This document shows positions 32,883 through 41,934 of a DNA stretch of 64,000 bases, piece after piece. Under the pieces are notes generated by a model that saw only the letters and a list, made by a program, of their open reading frames with translations, had not been told where the DNA came from and did no database searches. Position numbers and translations under genes: made by a program. Each line of letters starts with the position of its first letter. Position 1 is the first letter of the stretch. The stretch is from Symbiodinium kawagutii (lineage: Eukaryota; Sar; Dinophyceae; Suessiales; Symbiodiniaceae), in NCBI GenBank assembly GCA_009767595.1, contig VSDK01015536.1, positions 358,328 through 422,327 of the forward strand. Direction: 5' to 3'.

Positions 32883-32985
32883 CTGGTTGGTGGTTTGAAC
32901 CCCTATGAAAAAATATGCTTGTCAACCAACCATTTGTTAATCATTACTAGTGAAAATAAAAAATATCAATCAAACCACCAACCAG
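32883..32985. mobile_element. M3 inverted-repeat transposon, well preserved
   Basis: CTGGTTGGTGGTTTGAACCC and ATCAAACCACCAACCAG are perfect at their outer 14 bp. The core is TGCTTGTCAACCAACCATTT and CATTACTAGTGAAAATAAAA. CTG|GT at the left and CCAG at the right would form a GT-AG intron. Confidence 0.88.
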
Positions 32986-33050
32986 AAGCAGTTTAAGCAT
33001 TGTTGTACTATTGTTGGAAATTATCCCATATTCATATCCATATCAATTAA

Positions 33051-33260
33051 TCATTCACTGCTCCTGGTACCAACTGCATCCCTCCGTGCCCAAACGGTAG
33101 ATCTGCCACCAGCGATCTGCCATGGGCACAGCGTGAGCTAGCCAGCGTTGGAGCCATCAAGGTGCCGACCCCGCCTCCACGAAAGGCGATAAATCGAATC
33201 GCTCGGGGAACCTCAACCAATCGCGCCCGGTGCGCGCCGGAGGTGTTCTCCCAGAAGTAG
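33051..33260 (+). CDS. Candidate terminal exon, basic
   Basis: The plus frame (open from 33,051) reads PGTNCIPPCPNGRSATSDLP .. WAQRELASVGAIKVPTPPPR .. KAINRIARGTSTNRARCAPE .. VFSQK-stop. Third bases are mainly G or C. Acceptor choices are CCCAAACGGTAG and CTGCCACCAG (33,094 or 33,106). It lies 66 bp after an M3 copy. Product unknown. Confidence 0.5.
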   Translation, partial: SFTAPGTNCIPPCPNGRSATSDLPWAQRELASVGAIKVPTPPPRKAINRIARGTSTNRARCAPEVFSQK

Positions 33261-33718
33261 TAAAAACTGTGATGAATAGAAATGATTCAACTGATTAGAC
33301 ATGATTAAACTGATTAGACATGATTTCAAAACATTGTCATGAATCGCTATTCCACAATGTCAAGAAAAAGTGATTCGTGATGAATTGCTATGGCTGCTTG
33401 ATATTCAGGATATGGCGTTTCGTAAAAAATGGTGGTGTTCCAGTCTGCACATCTTGACTTGGGATGGTTGGGCATGATGAGCCAGTGCAAGCTTTACTGG
33501 CCTGAGGAGATTGATATTGCGTAACTTTGGTGATGTGTTATAGATCTCCTGATTGATGTTGTTATGATCTACTTCCAAGACTTTTGGCGTTTTTTGCGCT
33601 ATTGGCCCATACCCGAGTAGATTGATGTTGATTGATCTTCTGTAATACCTACAGACATAGTCATGTTCACGAAAAAAGAGACCCTGTGTTGCCCTCCGAT
33701 TCGGAAGAGGCGACCTAC

Positions 33719-33877
33719 ATGGGGCACACCTCTAAATTGGATCTCCGCTCTGAGATCTCCCACTGAACCACGCGCTTGATCTTGCCGAAGCGAGATCTCC
33801 AGTCTTTCTGCCGAGAGATGTAGACCACCAGGATGTTGGGTTTGCTTTTGATCCACCAACTCCGGGAGCAGCCCAAC
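33719..33877 (-). CDS. Candidate internal exon, 53 codons
   Basis: The minus-strand acceptor CCGGCGTTACAACAG and donor CCCCAT|GTAGGT bound a 159-bp exon. The frame with highest third-base GC reads ..WWIKSKPNILVVYISRQKDW then RSRFGKIKRVVQWEISERRS and NLEVCP. The PNILVVYISRQ(x)nR part is vaguely like GT61-type glycosyltransferases, but no catalytic motif is seen, so function stays open. A second frame (LPELVDQKQTQHPGGLHLSA..) is also open. Confidence 0.5.
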
Positions 33878-34229
33878 CTGTTGTAACGCCGGAGGGTCAA
33901 AGATGTGCACCAGTTGAAAAGGTGCACTCAACCATGATGATCACAAGCTTAATTTGTCAGGAAAAAGTGTTGGTGAGAAAACTGTCGAAATTGCGACATC
34001 CTTGATGAAGAATCCCATGTAGACGTTTTTATTGGCAATCCGAATGAAAGTGACGGTGATAGGCTGTGATAGGTGAGAGTTACAAACAATCAACCTGTAT
34101 ATCTACTTGGATCGATGAGTGGCTTATGAATGTAATTCCACTTGACCATAAGCTGCTCAAACGCTTCGTTGGCTAGTTGATGAGATTTTATCTTATCTCC
34201 AAAGGCATCTATTTTGTGGGGCTGCCAGC

Positions 34230-34440
34230 GGTGGGCTTTGGACCCCAGGTAAAGGTATCACTGAATGGCTTTCGTACTGCAAGGAGAAACTCTAGGAGGG
34301 CAACCCTGAATGGAAATCTCCAACTAGGCATGCTGGGTAGAAATCACTTGGGACATTGTGAGGTGGAAACTCTAATTGGGCACAACTAGGGGGAAAATCA
34401 TCGCTAACTCCAACGGGAATCGCTTGCCCCTAATATGTAG
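34230..34440. repeat. Degenerate direct repeats of GGAAA(C/T)CTC(C/T)AA type
   Basis: AGGAGAAACTCTAGGAGGGCAACCC, GGAAATCTCCAACTAGGCA, GGTGGAAACTCTAATTGGGCA and GGGAAAATCATCGCTAAC are related blocks about 35-45 bp apart. A frame through them is repeat-derived. Confidence 0.4.
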
Positions 34441-34571
34441 ACATTTATACTTCTATCAAAGCTTAAGCCAGCCTAAAAATAGAAGCAAAGTTAGTGTAAA
34501 TCAATTAGACCGAGCAGCTATCTAGAATCTGCCTGAGATTGTCCTCAGTCTGAGAAAATGGATCGAAACGT

Positions 34572-34757
34572 TTGGAGGAAGATATCTTAGTCAGAAACAA
34601 AATCCAGCCTGAATATGCCAGAATAATAAATCTTTGCAAAAGGGTGCATCTAAGAAGTAACGCATGGGAGGCCTATGTGTCGCACATAGGTGCCAAATCA
34701 GAAGGTACAGGTCATACCTTGGTGGTGCTCCAATGCCGTTGGTTAGACCTGAAGTAA
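34572..34757 (+). CDS. Weak candidate exon
   Basis: MEEDILVRNKIQPEYARIIN .. LCKRVHLRSNAWEAYVSHIG is plausible as protein and starts with a non-ATG-rich context. No clear splice sites. Product unknown. Confidence 0.3.
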   Translation: MEEDILVRNKIQPEYARIINLCKRVHLRSNAWEAYVSHIGAKSEGTGHTLVVLQCRWLDLK

Positions 34758-34860
34758 GCTAACGACTTGAACCGTCAGGAGAGTTTTGGGGGGATGGGTG
34801 AACCTAAGCCTCAGCCACTTTACCAAGCCATCAACACTGATTACTGGTTTGGATTTGACA

Positions 34861-34974
34861 GTCTTACTGCTTTAGTAAGCCTTACTGATTGGATTTGACA
34901 TCACTCCTCTTACTGCTTTGGATATCTTTCGGATTTGATCGTCTTACTGAGTCTTACTGCTTTAGTAAGCCTTA
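34861..34974. repeat. Duplicated 23-bp block
   Basis: GTCTTACTGCTTTAGTAAGC plus CTTA occurs at 34,861 and 34,951, with related GGATTTGA(C/T) words between. The second copy overlaps the end of the zinc-ribbon exon. Confidence 0.8.
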
Positions 34975-35067
34975 GCTGTCTTGAGGATATGCAATAGCTG
35001 ATCGAGACGCCCACAGCGGTGCCTGGAACCGCACTTCTCGCACTTGTATCCATCAATCTGCTCCACC
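34962..35067 (-). CDS. Candidate exon with CX2C zinc-ribbon half
   Basis: The minus-strand acceptor GGTTCACATGCGCAG is followed by one base and then VEQIDGYKCEKCGSRHRCGR .. LDQLLHILKTAKAY and TAA. GYKCEKCG is the kind of CX2C knuckle found in the zinc ribbon of ubiquitin-specific proteases and in other zinc ribbons. The second knuckle would be in another exon. The true 3' end may be a GC donor (AAG|GCTTAC) before the stop. Function is a suggestion only. Confidence 0.5.
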
Positions 35068-35600
35068 CTGCGCATGTGAACCAGGCGCCAGGCTCACCGC
35101 ACCAAGGCTGGGCGACCAACATGGCGACTCATGGCCACCCATGCACGGCCATGGGAACATGAGCTGGCGGCGCAACAACAAACATCTGCGTGAGCGCAAC
35201 ATGGTACCTTCAGGTACTGTAGAATGCCATCTGTGGTCCACAGGTGCTGCCAGTCACAACAGAAAATTGTCACTTGATTGCCTGGCAAAGGTCCAAGCAA
35301 GTACTACGGTGCCTTGTCCTTGCCCTAGTGTCAACAATGATTTCCCCGCCTGGCATGGTGGTAGTGCCATGATCATGGTTGCGAAAACCTGTCAACCCAG
35401 CTGACAGTTATTGAAAATACCGGCCAGCTAATGTTTTTCGAATAGGGCATTAAACAAAACCAAGCAAACAAGTTTCAAGCGACCAGCCAGTCATGCAGTC
35501 ACGCAATGCGTTGATTGTCCCCAAGCCAGAAACACTACATAGTGCTTCATCATGATAAATTGACGGTCCATGGATGGCTAATTGATGGTTTATTCATGTT

Positions 35601-35699
35601 CTTGTTGGTGTTTGCAAGCCATCCCCAAAATACACTTTGCACTCAAACAATCATCCCAAATATTTGCGAAAAGAAACACCATCTTTCAAACCACCAGCT
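35601..35699. mobile_element. M3 variant, abutting an exon
   Basis: CTTGTTGGTGTTTGCAAGCC at the left; ATCTTTCAAACCACCAGCTG at the right. CAG follows at 35,701-35,703 and the next exon begins there. Confidence 0.6.
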
Positions 35700-35703
35700 G
35701 CAG

Positions 35704-35982
35704 GGCTTCATTGATGAACCCTTGGTGATGATTCATCGCTCACCCTGCGGCGAGCAGAGGCCTGGTATAAGCTTCAAACAGCTCTTGGAGGGTAGTCTCT
35801 GGCAAGGCCTCAGGACCAACTCGAGGCCAGCTTGGGTTCCACGCCATGGTCGAGGGATTCGAGGCCACACGAAGGGATACAAACGGACATATTTTTGTGG
35901 TCAAGGACGGCCTGTACCCCAGCTGTTCGCGTCGTCCAGTTGTTGGGATGAGAATCTACCCAGTTGGGTTTACTGTTTTTGG
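35704..35982 (+). CDS. Candidate exon, 93 codons, directly after an M3 copy
   Basis: The acceptor CACCAGCTGCAG lies at the end of an M3 variant. The phase-0 frame reads GFIDEPLVMIHRSPCGEQRP .. GISFKQLLEGSLWQGLRTNS .. RPAWVPRHGRGIRGHTKGYK .. and reaches a donor TTTTTGG|GTATGA. Basic and non-repetitive. Product unknown. Confidence 0.45.
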
Positions 35983-36118
35983 GTATGATGCTTGGTTGTG
36001 ACTTACAGCCATGTGTCACAAAGATAACCAAAAACCGGAGATGCTTTGCAACAACGCGTGGTTTACGATTAGAAACATGGAACTGATGTGAACATGTTCC
36101 CCAAGTGTCCAGCAATCT

Positions 36119-36437
36119 TCAATGCCACTGCATAAGAATCGTTGCTGGATGGGTCTGAACCATGGAAAAGATACACACACGCCCATGCGGCAAACCTTTG
36201 CAGGAACTTCCAGAATACCAGCTGAATCCCGTCGCCCTCCATTCCATTGTTTGTTTCAAAAGATCTCCGGGGCCCTCGGCAAACACGGGGCCCAGCAAAT
36301 GGAACAACTCAGCTTGGTGGTCCAATGACTTACCCAATCCACATGGCGCAGAGTGTTTTCCTCCAGCCGCGCACCCCCCTTTCTTAAAACCCACATTGAC
36401 ACTTTTGTTGCCTGTAGCTTTCTTTACCCGTTTGCGT
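36119..36437 (-). CDS. Candidate exon region downstream of the coiled-coil exon
   Basis: The minus frame LQLVERKRVKKATGNKSVNV .. GFKKGGCAAGGKHSAPCGLG reaches a strong donor GGATTGG|GTAAGT (about 36,337). It also stays open as DHQAELFHLLGPVFAEGPGD .. to a stop at 36,119. It is shifted by one base relative to the exon at 36,438-36,596, so an intron or a frameshift separates them. Confidence 0.4.
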
Positions 36438-36596
36438 TCAACAAGTTGAAGACCTCTGAAGCTCGGCCATGGATTTTTCGAGTTCGGCCAACTCACCTTT
36501 CACCGATTTTTTCACCTCCTGAAATGCGGCCTCAGAGTTGCGTTGTACCAACTGCATCCGATTGGGTGCCCCCCCAGGGATCGCTAGCTTCAGGCC
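36438..36596 (-). CDS. Candidate exon, coiled-coil segment
   Basis: After an AG in CTCGGGTTTAG the frame reads GLKLAIPGGAPNRMQLVQRN .. SEAAFQEVKKSVKGELAELE .. KSMAELQRSSTC and TGA (53 codons, phase 0). The second half has heptad-like Leu/Ala/Val spacing, as in a coiled coil. The same frame continues upstream of that TAG as TGAKYERWTVVARV, so TAG is either the splice acceptor or an in-frame stop. Product unknown. Confidence 0.5.
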   Translation of the reverse strand, partial: GLKLAIPGGAPNRMQLVQRNSEAAFQEVKKSVKGELAELEKSMAELQRSSTC

Positions 36597-36914
36597 CTAA
36601 ACCCGAGCAACTACGGTCCACCGCTCATACTTGGCCCCGGTGCGACAGGCTTTTGTTTGAGTTCCAAGATTCGTCAAGATGCCAAATTCCCCTGTGATAG
36701 TCAGCAAGGTTTTCCACTATATGCGCATGTAGGATATGTATCAAACATGATCTGAATTCCAACAGCATGATGATCTGAATTTGATTTTTTGGGCTGCAGG
36801 CAAACTAACTCAATTTAGCATGTTTTTGTTGTTTCCATGTAGCGAATTATAGTAGGGTTTAGGAAGCACTGCGTAAATCCCATTAGAACTGTGATGTGAG
36901 AATGATATCTTATG

Positions 36915-36986
36915 CTATGCATTCCAATGTTGGCCAACATCTTCTTGGATCTTTTTCAGAGCTCTTCTGACTTCAGTGCTCGCGAC
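36915..36986 (-). CDS. Candidate short exon
   Basis: The acceptor TGCAAGAATTCAG is followed in phase 0 by VASTEVRRALKKIQEDVGQH and WNA-stop. It is helical and charged, like the exon 300 bp downstream, and may belong to the same minus-strand gene. Confidence 0.4.
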   Translation of the reverse strand, partial: VASTEVRRALKKIQEDVGQHWNA

Positions 36987-37781
36987 CTGAATTCTTGCAG
37001 GAACTGTCCACACGTGAGAGACCCCCCATGCGAATCCCAATCTTCCCCAGGCCCAGGCAAACTGAAAAATCAGCGCTACCAATCTTCGTCCAACCTGCCC
37101 AGTCCGCTTATGCCTAGGGCCTAGAGGTAGCACCAAGATACAAAGCAAGTGAAAGTGAATCTTAACATCCCAACCCAACCTCAAGCCAACCCTAACCCAC
37201 CCCAACCGTACCCAAAACAACGAAACCAACAAAAAACGAGAAAAAACAAATCCACGGCCTTCTGTGGGCGGTGGTCCAACTACCAGTTGTGGTAGATAGA
37301 ATTATTGTCCATATATATATATAATGGCCTTATGAATCCGGTTGCAACTCGGGGCACCACATTGCAACAGCGAACTGCTACCCATCTTTGACGCCGCATT
37401 GGGCTAGATGTTGATGAGTGCAAACACCATGTTCTTCTTGCCTTGGCAAGGAACGCTATTCTCTTCTTAGTGTGCTAACCTACTCTTTATTAAGTGTGCT
37501 CTCCGTTAAGTCAGTTTCACTTCAGCCACTATGACCATTATACCCCAAGCTCCTAATCTATTAGTTTGGGGATGTTTGCGGTTGGTCACTATGATCGCTA
37601 TTCCGAATGATGGGTTGTAATCCCGATATAAACAGCTAGCTTAGCAACCCCATATTCACACTCAGTTCCTGTTGATTGCTAGTCCTGATCCCCAATATTC
37701 TAAACCATGAGCCAGCATGAACCGCTTTTCACATCTTTTCACCAGTTATGGTCTCCATATCAAATGTTATCAACCATTATA
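36987..37781. other. Spacer with one open minus frame
   Basis: At 37,020-37,110 the minus strand reads ADWAGWTKIGSADFSVCLGL, possibly another exon. The remainder (37,140-37,780) shows ACCCAACC-type simple sequence and no gene. Confidence 0.35.
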
Positions 37782-37888
37782 TGGCGGTTTCTCAAAATAG
37801 GAGTACCCCCAAATTATCCATTATCAACCATTTATAGTAATAAACCAACCATAACTCTGGAGGTCCCCCTCATGTTGAGAAATCACCT
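37782..37888. mobile_element. M2 inverted-repeat transposon, abutting an exon
   Basis: TGGCGGTTTCTCAAAATAGG and CCCCTCATGTTGAGAAATCA. On the minus strand its end forms the donor GTAGGTGATTTCTC of the neighbouring exon. Confidence 0.85.
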
Positions 37889-37890
37889 AC

Positions 37891-38064
37891 CAACCACGCT
37901 TCACCAGGCCTCGCTACCGAGTTTTCGGCACCCCAAGGCTTGGCTTTCGGACCCGTGCCCGCGACCCCGCTCCTAACGAGGAAGATCTGCGGTTCCTGGC
38001 CAACCATGTTGGTCGACATGCCGAAATCGATCAATGCGAAACCAGGATGAACGTTTGTCCCCAT
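37891..38064 (-). CDS. Candidate exon with DFG kinase-like motif
   Basis: From an ATG at 38,064 the minus frame runs 58 codons in phase 0: MGTNVHPGFALIDFGMSTNM .. VGQEPQIFLVRSGVAGTGPK .. AKPWGAENSVARPGEAWL, ending at donor TTG|GTAGGT, whose intron begins in an M2 copy. FALIDFG fits the magnesium-binding DFG loop of protein kinases (hydrophobic-x-hydrophobic-DFG), but no HRD or APE motif is visible in this exon. A kinase is a suggestion, not a call. Confidence 0.45.
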
Positions 38065-38099
38065 TAGATGCCATTATATGCCATAATTAGCAATAATAT

Positions 38100-38330
38100 G
38101 CCATAATATTATCAGCAACTAATCAACCATTAGCAATAATCAACCAGGGCTCGCTTCGCGATTGAACCAGCACTAGTTATCATTGAGCGGTCTCTGAGTC
38201 TGAAGCAACCAACTGATCGGTGGAGAACTTCGGGTCCCATGGCTACGGCGGCAACACACGGCGCTGAAGATAGTCACTGGTGTTGTCACCTGTTGATTGG
38301 GATTCTGCGTCCAGTTCGGTGCTTCAAAAC
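38100..38330 (+). CDS. Weak candidate exon
   Basis: The plus frame LSLKQPTDRWRTSGPMATAA .. THGAEDSHWCCHLLIGILRP ends at a stop at about 38,331. The minus strand is also open. No splice support. Confidence 0.25.
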
Positions 38331-38601
38331 TTAGCCATAAATACAGCTGGGTTGATAACGCCCAGGGCGAAAATAATCAATCCTTGAGAGTTGGTGATTG
38401 TTGGCTAGTGTCAGTTTTGAATCGTGAGAATGACACCTGATTACAAATTGCTTTCAATTAGTCACAAAGGTTTTCAACCACAATTGTTCATATCACCTAT
38501 CAAGCAATTGCTGATAATCCAGCGTTGTTCACAATCTATTCAACTCGGCAACAGATTTCTAATAATTCAGAACCCCTTTTGATATTCACATCCGTCCGCC
38601 A

Positions 38602-38744
38602 GCCTGTGAAACATCTCTTATTAACAATCAACCAAAATCAACTTCATCTGGTGCCAACGCCAACAGCATCACAGCTGCGACCGATGCTAAGCCCGAGGAA
38701 CGTGTAGCTGGGCAGCTCATAGCCATGGCTCACCCTGCACCCAG
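38602..38744 (+). CDS. Candidate exon
   Basis: The frame ..NNQPKSTSSGANANSITAAT .. DAKPEERVAGQLIAMAHPAP reaches a good donor CACCCAG|GTAAATG in phase 2. Acceptor may be CGCCAACAG or GCATCACAG. Ala/Thr/Ser-rich start, then an amphipathic helix-like end. Product unknown. Confidence 0.45.
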
Positions 38745-38849
38745 GTAAATGATGGTGGTTGCGAGTGGATGATACTGGAATTACAATCTGTATGAAGTGA
38801 TGACTAAAATATATCTATTATCATCATTATTAGTATGAATGTTATCTAT

Positions 38850-38925
38850 CGTTATCGTTATGATTGTTATTATTGTTATTATATATATATAATCAAATAT
38901 ATATATATATATATGTATATGTATA
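38850..38925. repeat. TTAT and TA microsatellite
   Basis: GTTATTATTGTTATTATATA passes into (TA)n and TATG. Confidence 0.85.
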
Positions 38926-38972
38926 CGTACAGCATGTAAGTGGTAAGTATAGTAGGTTGATACTGCTAAATA

Positions 38973-39180
38973 GTGGTGCTTCCTGGTGATCTCAGACTAG
39001 TCGAGGATATCATGAATCGTCGAGGAATGCATGGAGTACACCGGGGACAGCTCAAAGGATGTGAGCTAAAAACCGTGAGTCCCATACATCTGCATCTCCC
39101 ATTCGTGGAATCAAAGTTCCAAATCGGCGAAAAAGTCCCTATGTTTACCGACGACTGCTTGGTGACCAACACTACTGGGA
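38973..39180 (+). CDS. Candidate exon upstream of an M1 copy
   Basis: The plus frame reads GDLRLVEDIMNRRGMHGVHR .. GQLKGCELKTVSPIHLHLPF .. VESKFQIGEKVPMFTDDCLV and TNTTG, then runs into M1 sequence. No GT donor exists at the junction; GG|GAGATA would be a GA donor of the kind reported in dinoflagellates. Product unknown. Confidence 0.42.
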
Positions 39181-39182
39181 GA

Positions 39183-39292
39183 TATATGGCCATGGGTCAA
39201 TTTTAAGCAACACTAATGGGGGGGAGTGGGAAAACAGCCTGGCTAATGATGGGGGAACCAGGGGTACAGAATTTCAATCCACTGCCACAAAG
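39183..39292. mobile_element. M1 inverted-repeat transposon between two candidate exons
   Basis: ATATGGCCATGGGTCAATTT and AGAATTTCAATCCACTGCCA are the somewhat damaged ends. The core is GGGAAAACAGCCTGGCTAAT. Confidence 0.75.
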
Positions 39293-39297
39293 CATAG

Positions 39298-39387
39298 AAG
39301 CCGTTTTGAACAAAGCATCGGCAGCACATGGTACTGGTCGGCTGACAAGAATCCGATCATCCGGTCTTGAAAATTCCACTAAGCCAG
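39298..39387 (+). CDS. Candidate exon downstream of an M1 copy
   Basis: The acceptor ACAAAGCATAG lies five bases beyond the M1 end. The donor is AAGCCAG|GTAGGT. It is 90 bp and open as EAVLNKASAAHGTGRLTRIR .. SSGLENSTKPG, with a second frame EQSIGSTWYWSADKNPIIRS. Product unknown. Confidence 0.45.
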
Positions 39388-39568
39388 GTAGGTTGCCACA
39401 ACCACCAGACCAGTCAACCGGCCTTTTGACACATTTAAACACCTAGCTGTTTTGATGGTATGCGCTTTGTTGGGTGGCAGTGTTATTCTAAGTTCATTCT
39501 GATCAAGACCAAATTATGAATGTAGTCCGTTACATCATATTCAAGTTCATAAAAGCAACGGTTTTTAG

Positions 39569-39881
39569 TCATGAACCCTGGCCCGTTCTCACTCCTCCTC
39601 CCATGAAAGCAGTGACTTTCTGAACAGCAGAAGGCAAGAGTCGTGGTCCGAGCAACTCGCATGTACAAAGAATCCACCATACATGTTTCACTGTACATTT
39701 TGTTGCGTATGGTTGATTCTGAATTTGTGCTTGCCCAGAGTGGACAGCACACTTCGGCAATGTACACTTGAGCGCTGGCAAACCACTGTGTTGCGACGTC
39801 GATGCACAATTGAGTTGTTGGCCCACAAGTAGAGCCATGGGCTACCCACCTCACGCGGGACAAGTACAGAGCCATAAGCAA
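39569..39881 (-). CDS. Possible exon region
   Basis: All three minus frames are open. The most protein-like is STCGPTTQLCIDVATQWFAS .. AQVYIAEVCCPLWASTNSES. No splice sites or motif decide between them. Confidence 0.3.
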
Positions 39882-40198
39882 CCATCATTGAACGCATGTT
39901 CACCATCAACTTTGCAGAACCTCTGAAGCTGTTCCTGAAAAAACACATGGAAGCTACGAGCAGTTTATGTCAAAAAACACATGGAGAAAACACATGGAAA
40001 GTAAAAATCTCTTTATGTCAACGCTTTCATGGCAGTTTGCAAACGCCGTTGATGTCTTGTTGTTCTTGCTGTCGTTAAGTGATTGGTGGCTCTGCTACAG
40101 TAAAACCTATTGATTATTCAAGCACATTATATACTCTCAGGCGAAGTAACCTGGTTGCGCTGAAAATAACAACATTTCTATAGTAGTAAAACCATTAT

Positions 40199-40290
40199 CT
40201 GGTTGGTGGTTTCAACACCTATGAAAACTATTAGTCAACCAACCATTTGTTAACAATTACTAGGGAAAATTTAAAAAAGACACCAACCAG
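40199..40290. mobile_element. M3 inverted-repeat transposon, abutting an exon
   Basis: CTGGTTGGTGGTTTCAACAC and AAAAAAGACACCAACCAG. On the minus strand its first bases give the donor of the adjoining exon. Confidence 0.85.
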
Positions 40291-40399
40291 TAGTGGATTC
40301 TCTACTTCCAGGATCTTCCCCAGGTTAGGGACTGCTGGAGTGGTTCCTATTCCCAGGTCCATGATTGCTGGTTTGTCAACGGGACTCGCCGGGGCCTGA
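40288..40399 (-). CDS. Candidate exon ending at an M3 copy
   Basis: The minus-strand acceptor TGTTCACAGTAG is followed by QAPASPVDKPAIMDLGIGTT .. PAVPNLGKILEVENPLL and a phase-0 donor CTACTG|GTTGGT that lies within the M3 terminal repeat. Pro-rich with a helical end. Product unknown. Confidence 0.5.
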
Positions 40400-40581
40400 C
40401 TACTGTGAACAGAAGCCAGGCACATCAACCCGTAGCCCTGCAAATGATTGGAGCCTGGAAGCAGTGACCATCAACGGGCCGATTTATTGGATATCATGAT
40501 GAATGATTATGACTCATGATCAACCGCGATTAGCAATATTCAACCATGCTGTTGAATTTGAATTCAATCACTGTGTCACTA

Positions 40582-40689
40582 TATGAAGCTTTCTCACCAT
40601 AGTGAGCCCCAAAAAATGGATGGTTTATTGCAACAGGTGATTGATATTGAAAGATTTGGGGGCACCCCTATTTTGAGAAACACCCGTAT
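40582..40689. mobile_element. M2 inverted-repeat transposon, one end mutated
   Basis: ATATGAAGCTTTCTCACCAT at the left has drifted. GGCACCCCTATTTTGAGAAA at the right is intact. Confidence 0.7.
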
Positions 40690-40794
40690 GCTGCCCATGG
40701 TTGTTTACCATTGGCAACCGCTATTGACCATGTTGACTAATTAACTATGGTCACTGACATTTCCCAATCAACCATTCTTAAGCACAGACAGCTA

Positions 40795-40929
40795 TCAAAG
40801 TCGTTGTTGTAAGCACTTCCGAAGCATCACTAGCCAACCCAGCTGCTCATGTTGTTTCACCACGGGGAGAACCAACCTCGCTTCACCCCTTGCTTCGCAA
40901 GGGAACGCGGTACCCCAAAGCGAAATTAC
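40795..40929 (-). CDS. Candidate terminal exon
   Basis: The acceptor CAACAGCGCTCAG precedes 44 codons in phase 0: VISLWGTAFPCEARGEARLV .. LPVVKQHEQLGWLVMLRKCL .. QQRL-stop. Codon bias is strong. It may follow the exon at 41,107-41,173 of the same strand. Product unknown. Confidence 0.5.
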   Translation of the reverse strand, partial: VISLWGTAFPCEARGEARLVLPVVKQHEQLGWLVMLRKCLQQRL

Positions 40930-41106
40930 CTGAGCGCTGTTGCGACTCATCCCGGATACTGGAAGATACTGGACTCCTAAAGCTTTATAGTGGTCAACAA
41001 GTCCAAAATGGTCATGCACGAAGCAAGCCAGAAACCATAGCTAGTACGCCGCTATTGCATTGCGTTTTCGATGTTCTCCAAGCTGTTGTCCAGCTCAGGC
41101 ACTCAC

Positions 41107-41173
41107 CCTTCATCAAAACCAACGTGACGCGAACGTGGTTCAACCCGGCGAAGTTGTGATCGGTGGTGAGCCG
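41107..41173 (-). CDS. Candidate internal exon
   Basis: The acceptor TGCTACACCCCAG and a canonical donor ATGAAGG|GTGAGT bound 67 bp reading RLTTDHNFAGLNHVRVTLVL and MK. The plus strand is open too (LLHCVFDVLQAVVQLRHSPF..), but lacks splice sites. Product unknown. Confidence 0.42.
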
Positions 41174-41593
41174 CTGGGGTGTAGCAATGCATTGTGGATA
41201 CTCTCCGGCAATCAGCATAGCTGACAGCGAAAATCACCATTCCCAATGGGATTGTCTAGTTATCAGAGGGTAGTCGGTAGACGATAAAAAACAATCAGGT
41301 TTTGTGCCTGAAAAACATGAAAACAGCTTGTACTTCTGGGTTCCAAAGCTTACTTTTGGGCAGGGTACTGGTGGTGTTGAGGTTGGATACTGATAACTCA
41401 CTGATAACTCCAATGATTTCCGAAGTCAATTTTTGCTTGACATGGAGGCGCTTACTTTCGAAGGAATCTCTGGCGCTTCCTTATCAATATCCATCTCCTA
41501 CGCGGTGGAGCGTGCAAACCCTGATTCATGGTTGTACCCACAGTGGTTGTTGGCGATTCTTGGCAACTAAATCTTGTCACAAACGAATAATGC

Positions 41594-41679
41594 GAGATCC
41601 GTACAAATAAACCATCAGTTTAGCTGTAAATAGCCTGTGATTTATCCCAAACATGGGCGGCTTTATCAATATGGATCCA
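41594..41679. mobile_element. M4 inverted-repeat transposon
   Basis: GAGATCCGTACAAATAAACC and GGCTTTATCAATATGGATCC are inverted. Confidence 0.68.
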
Positions 41680-41934
41680 ACATTACATTCCTGGCAACTA
41701 ACATGTACCCTTCCAGGTAGGGGTTAAATGACAGGTTTCCTATTGGCATGCCCTTCTCGTAGGATCCATGTTGGTTTCCAGGAGAGTAACAATTGTCAAC
41801 AAAAGAAAATGCTTGTTGATGGTGTCCCAATATTTTTTTCCCTTCAGCTTGCTGAAAAAAATCTCTGGTTGGTAATTCAAACGCATGTCAAAAAATGTTT
41901 GCATAATTTAAAACAATCATGTAATCATATATCA

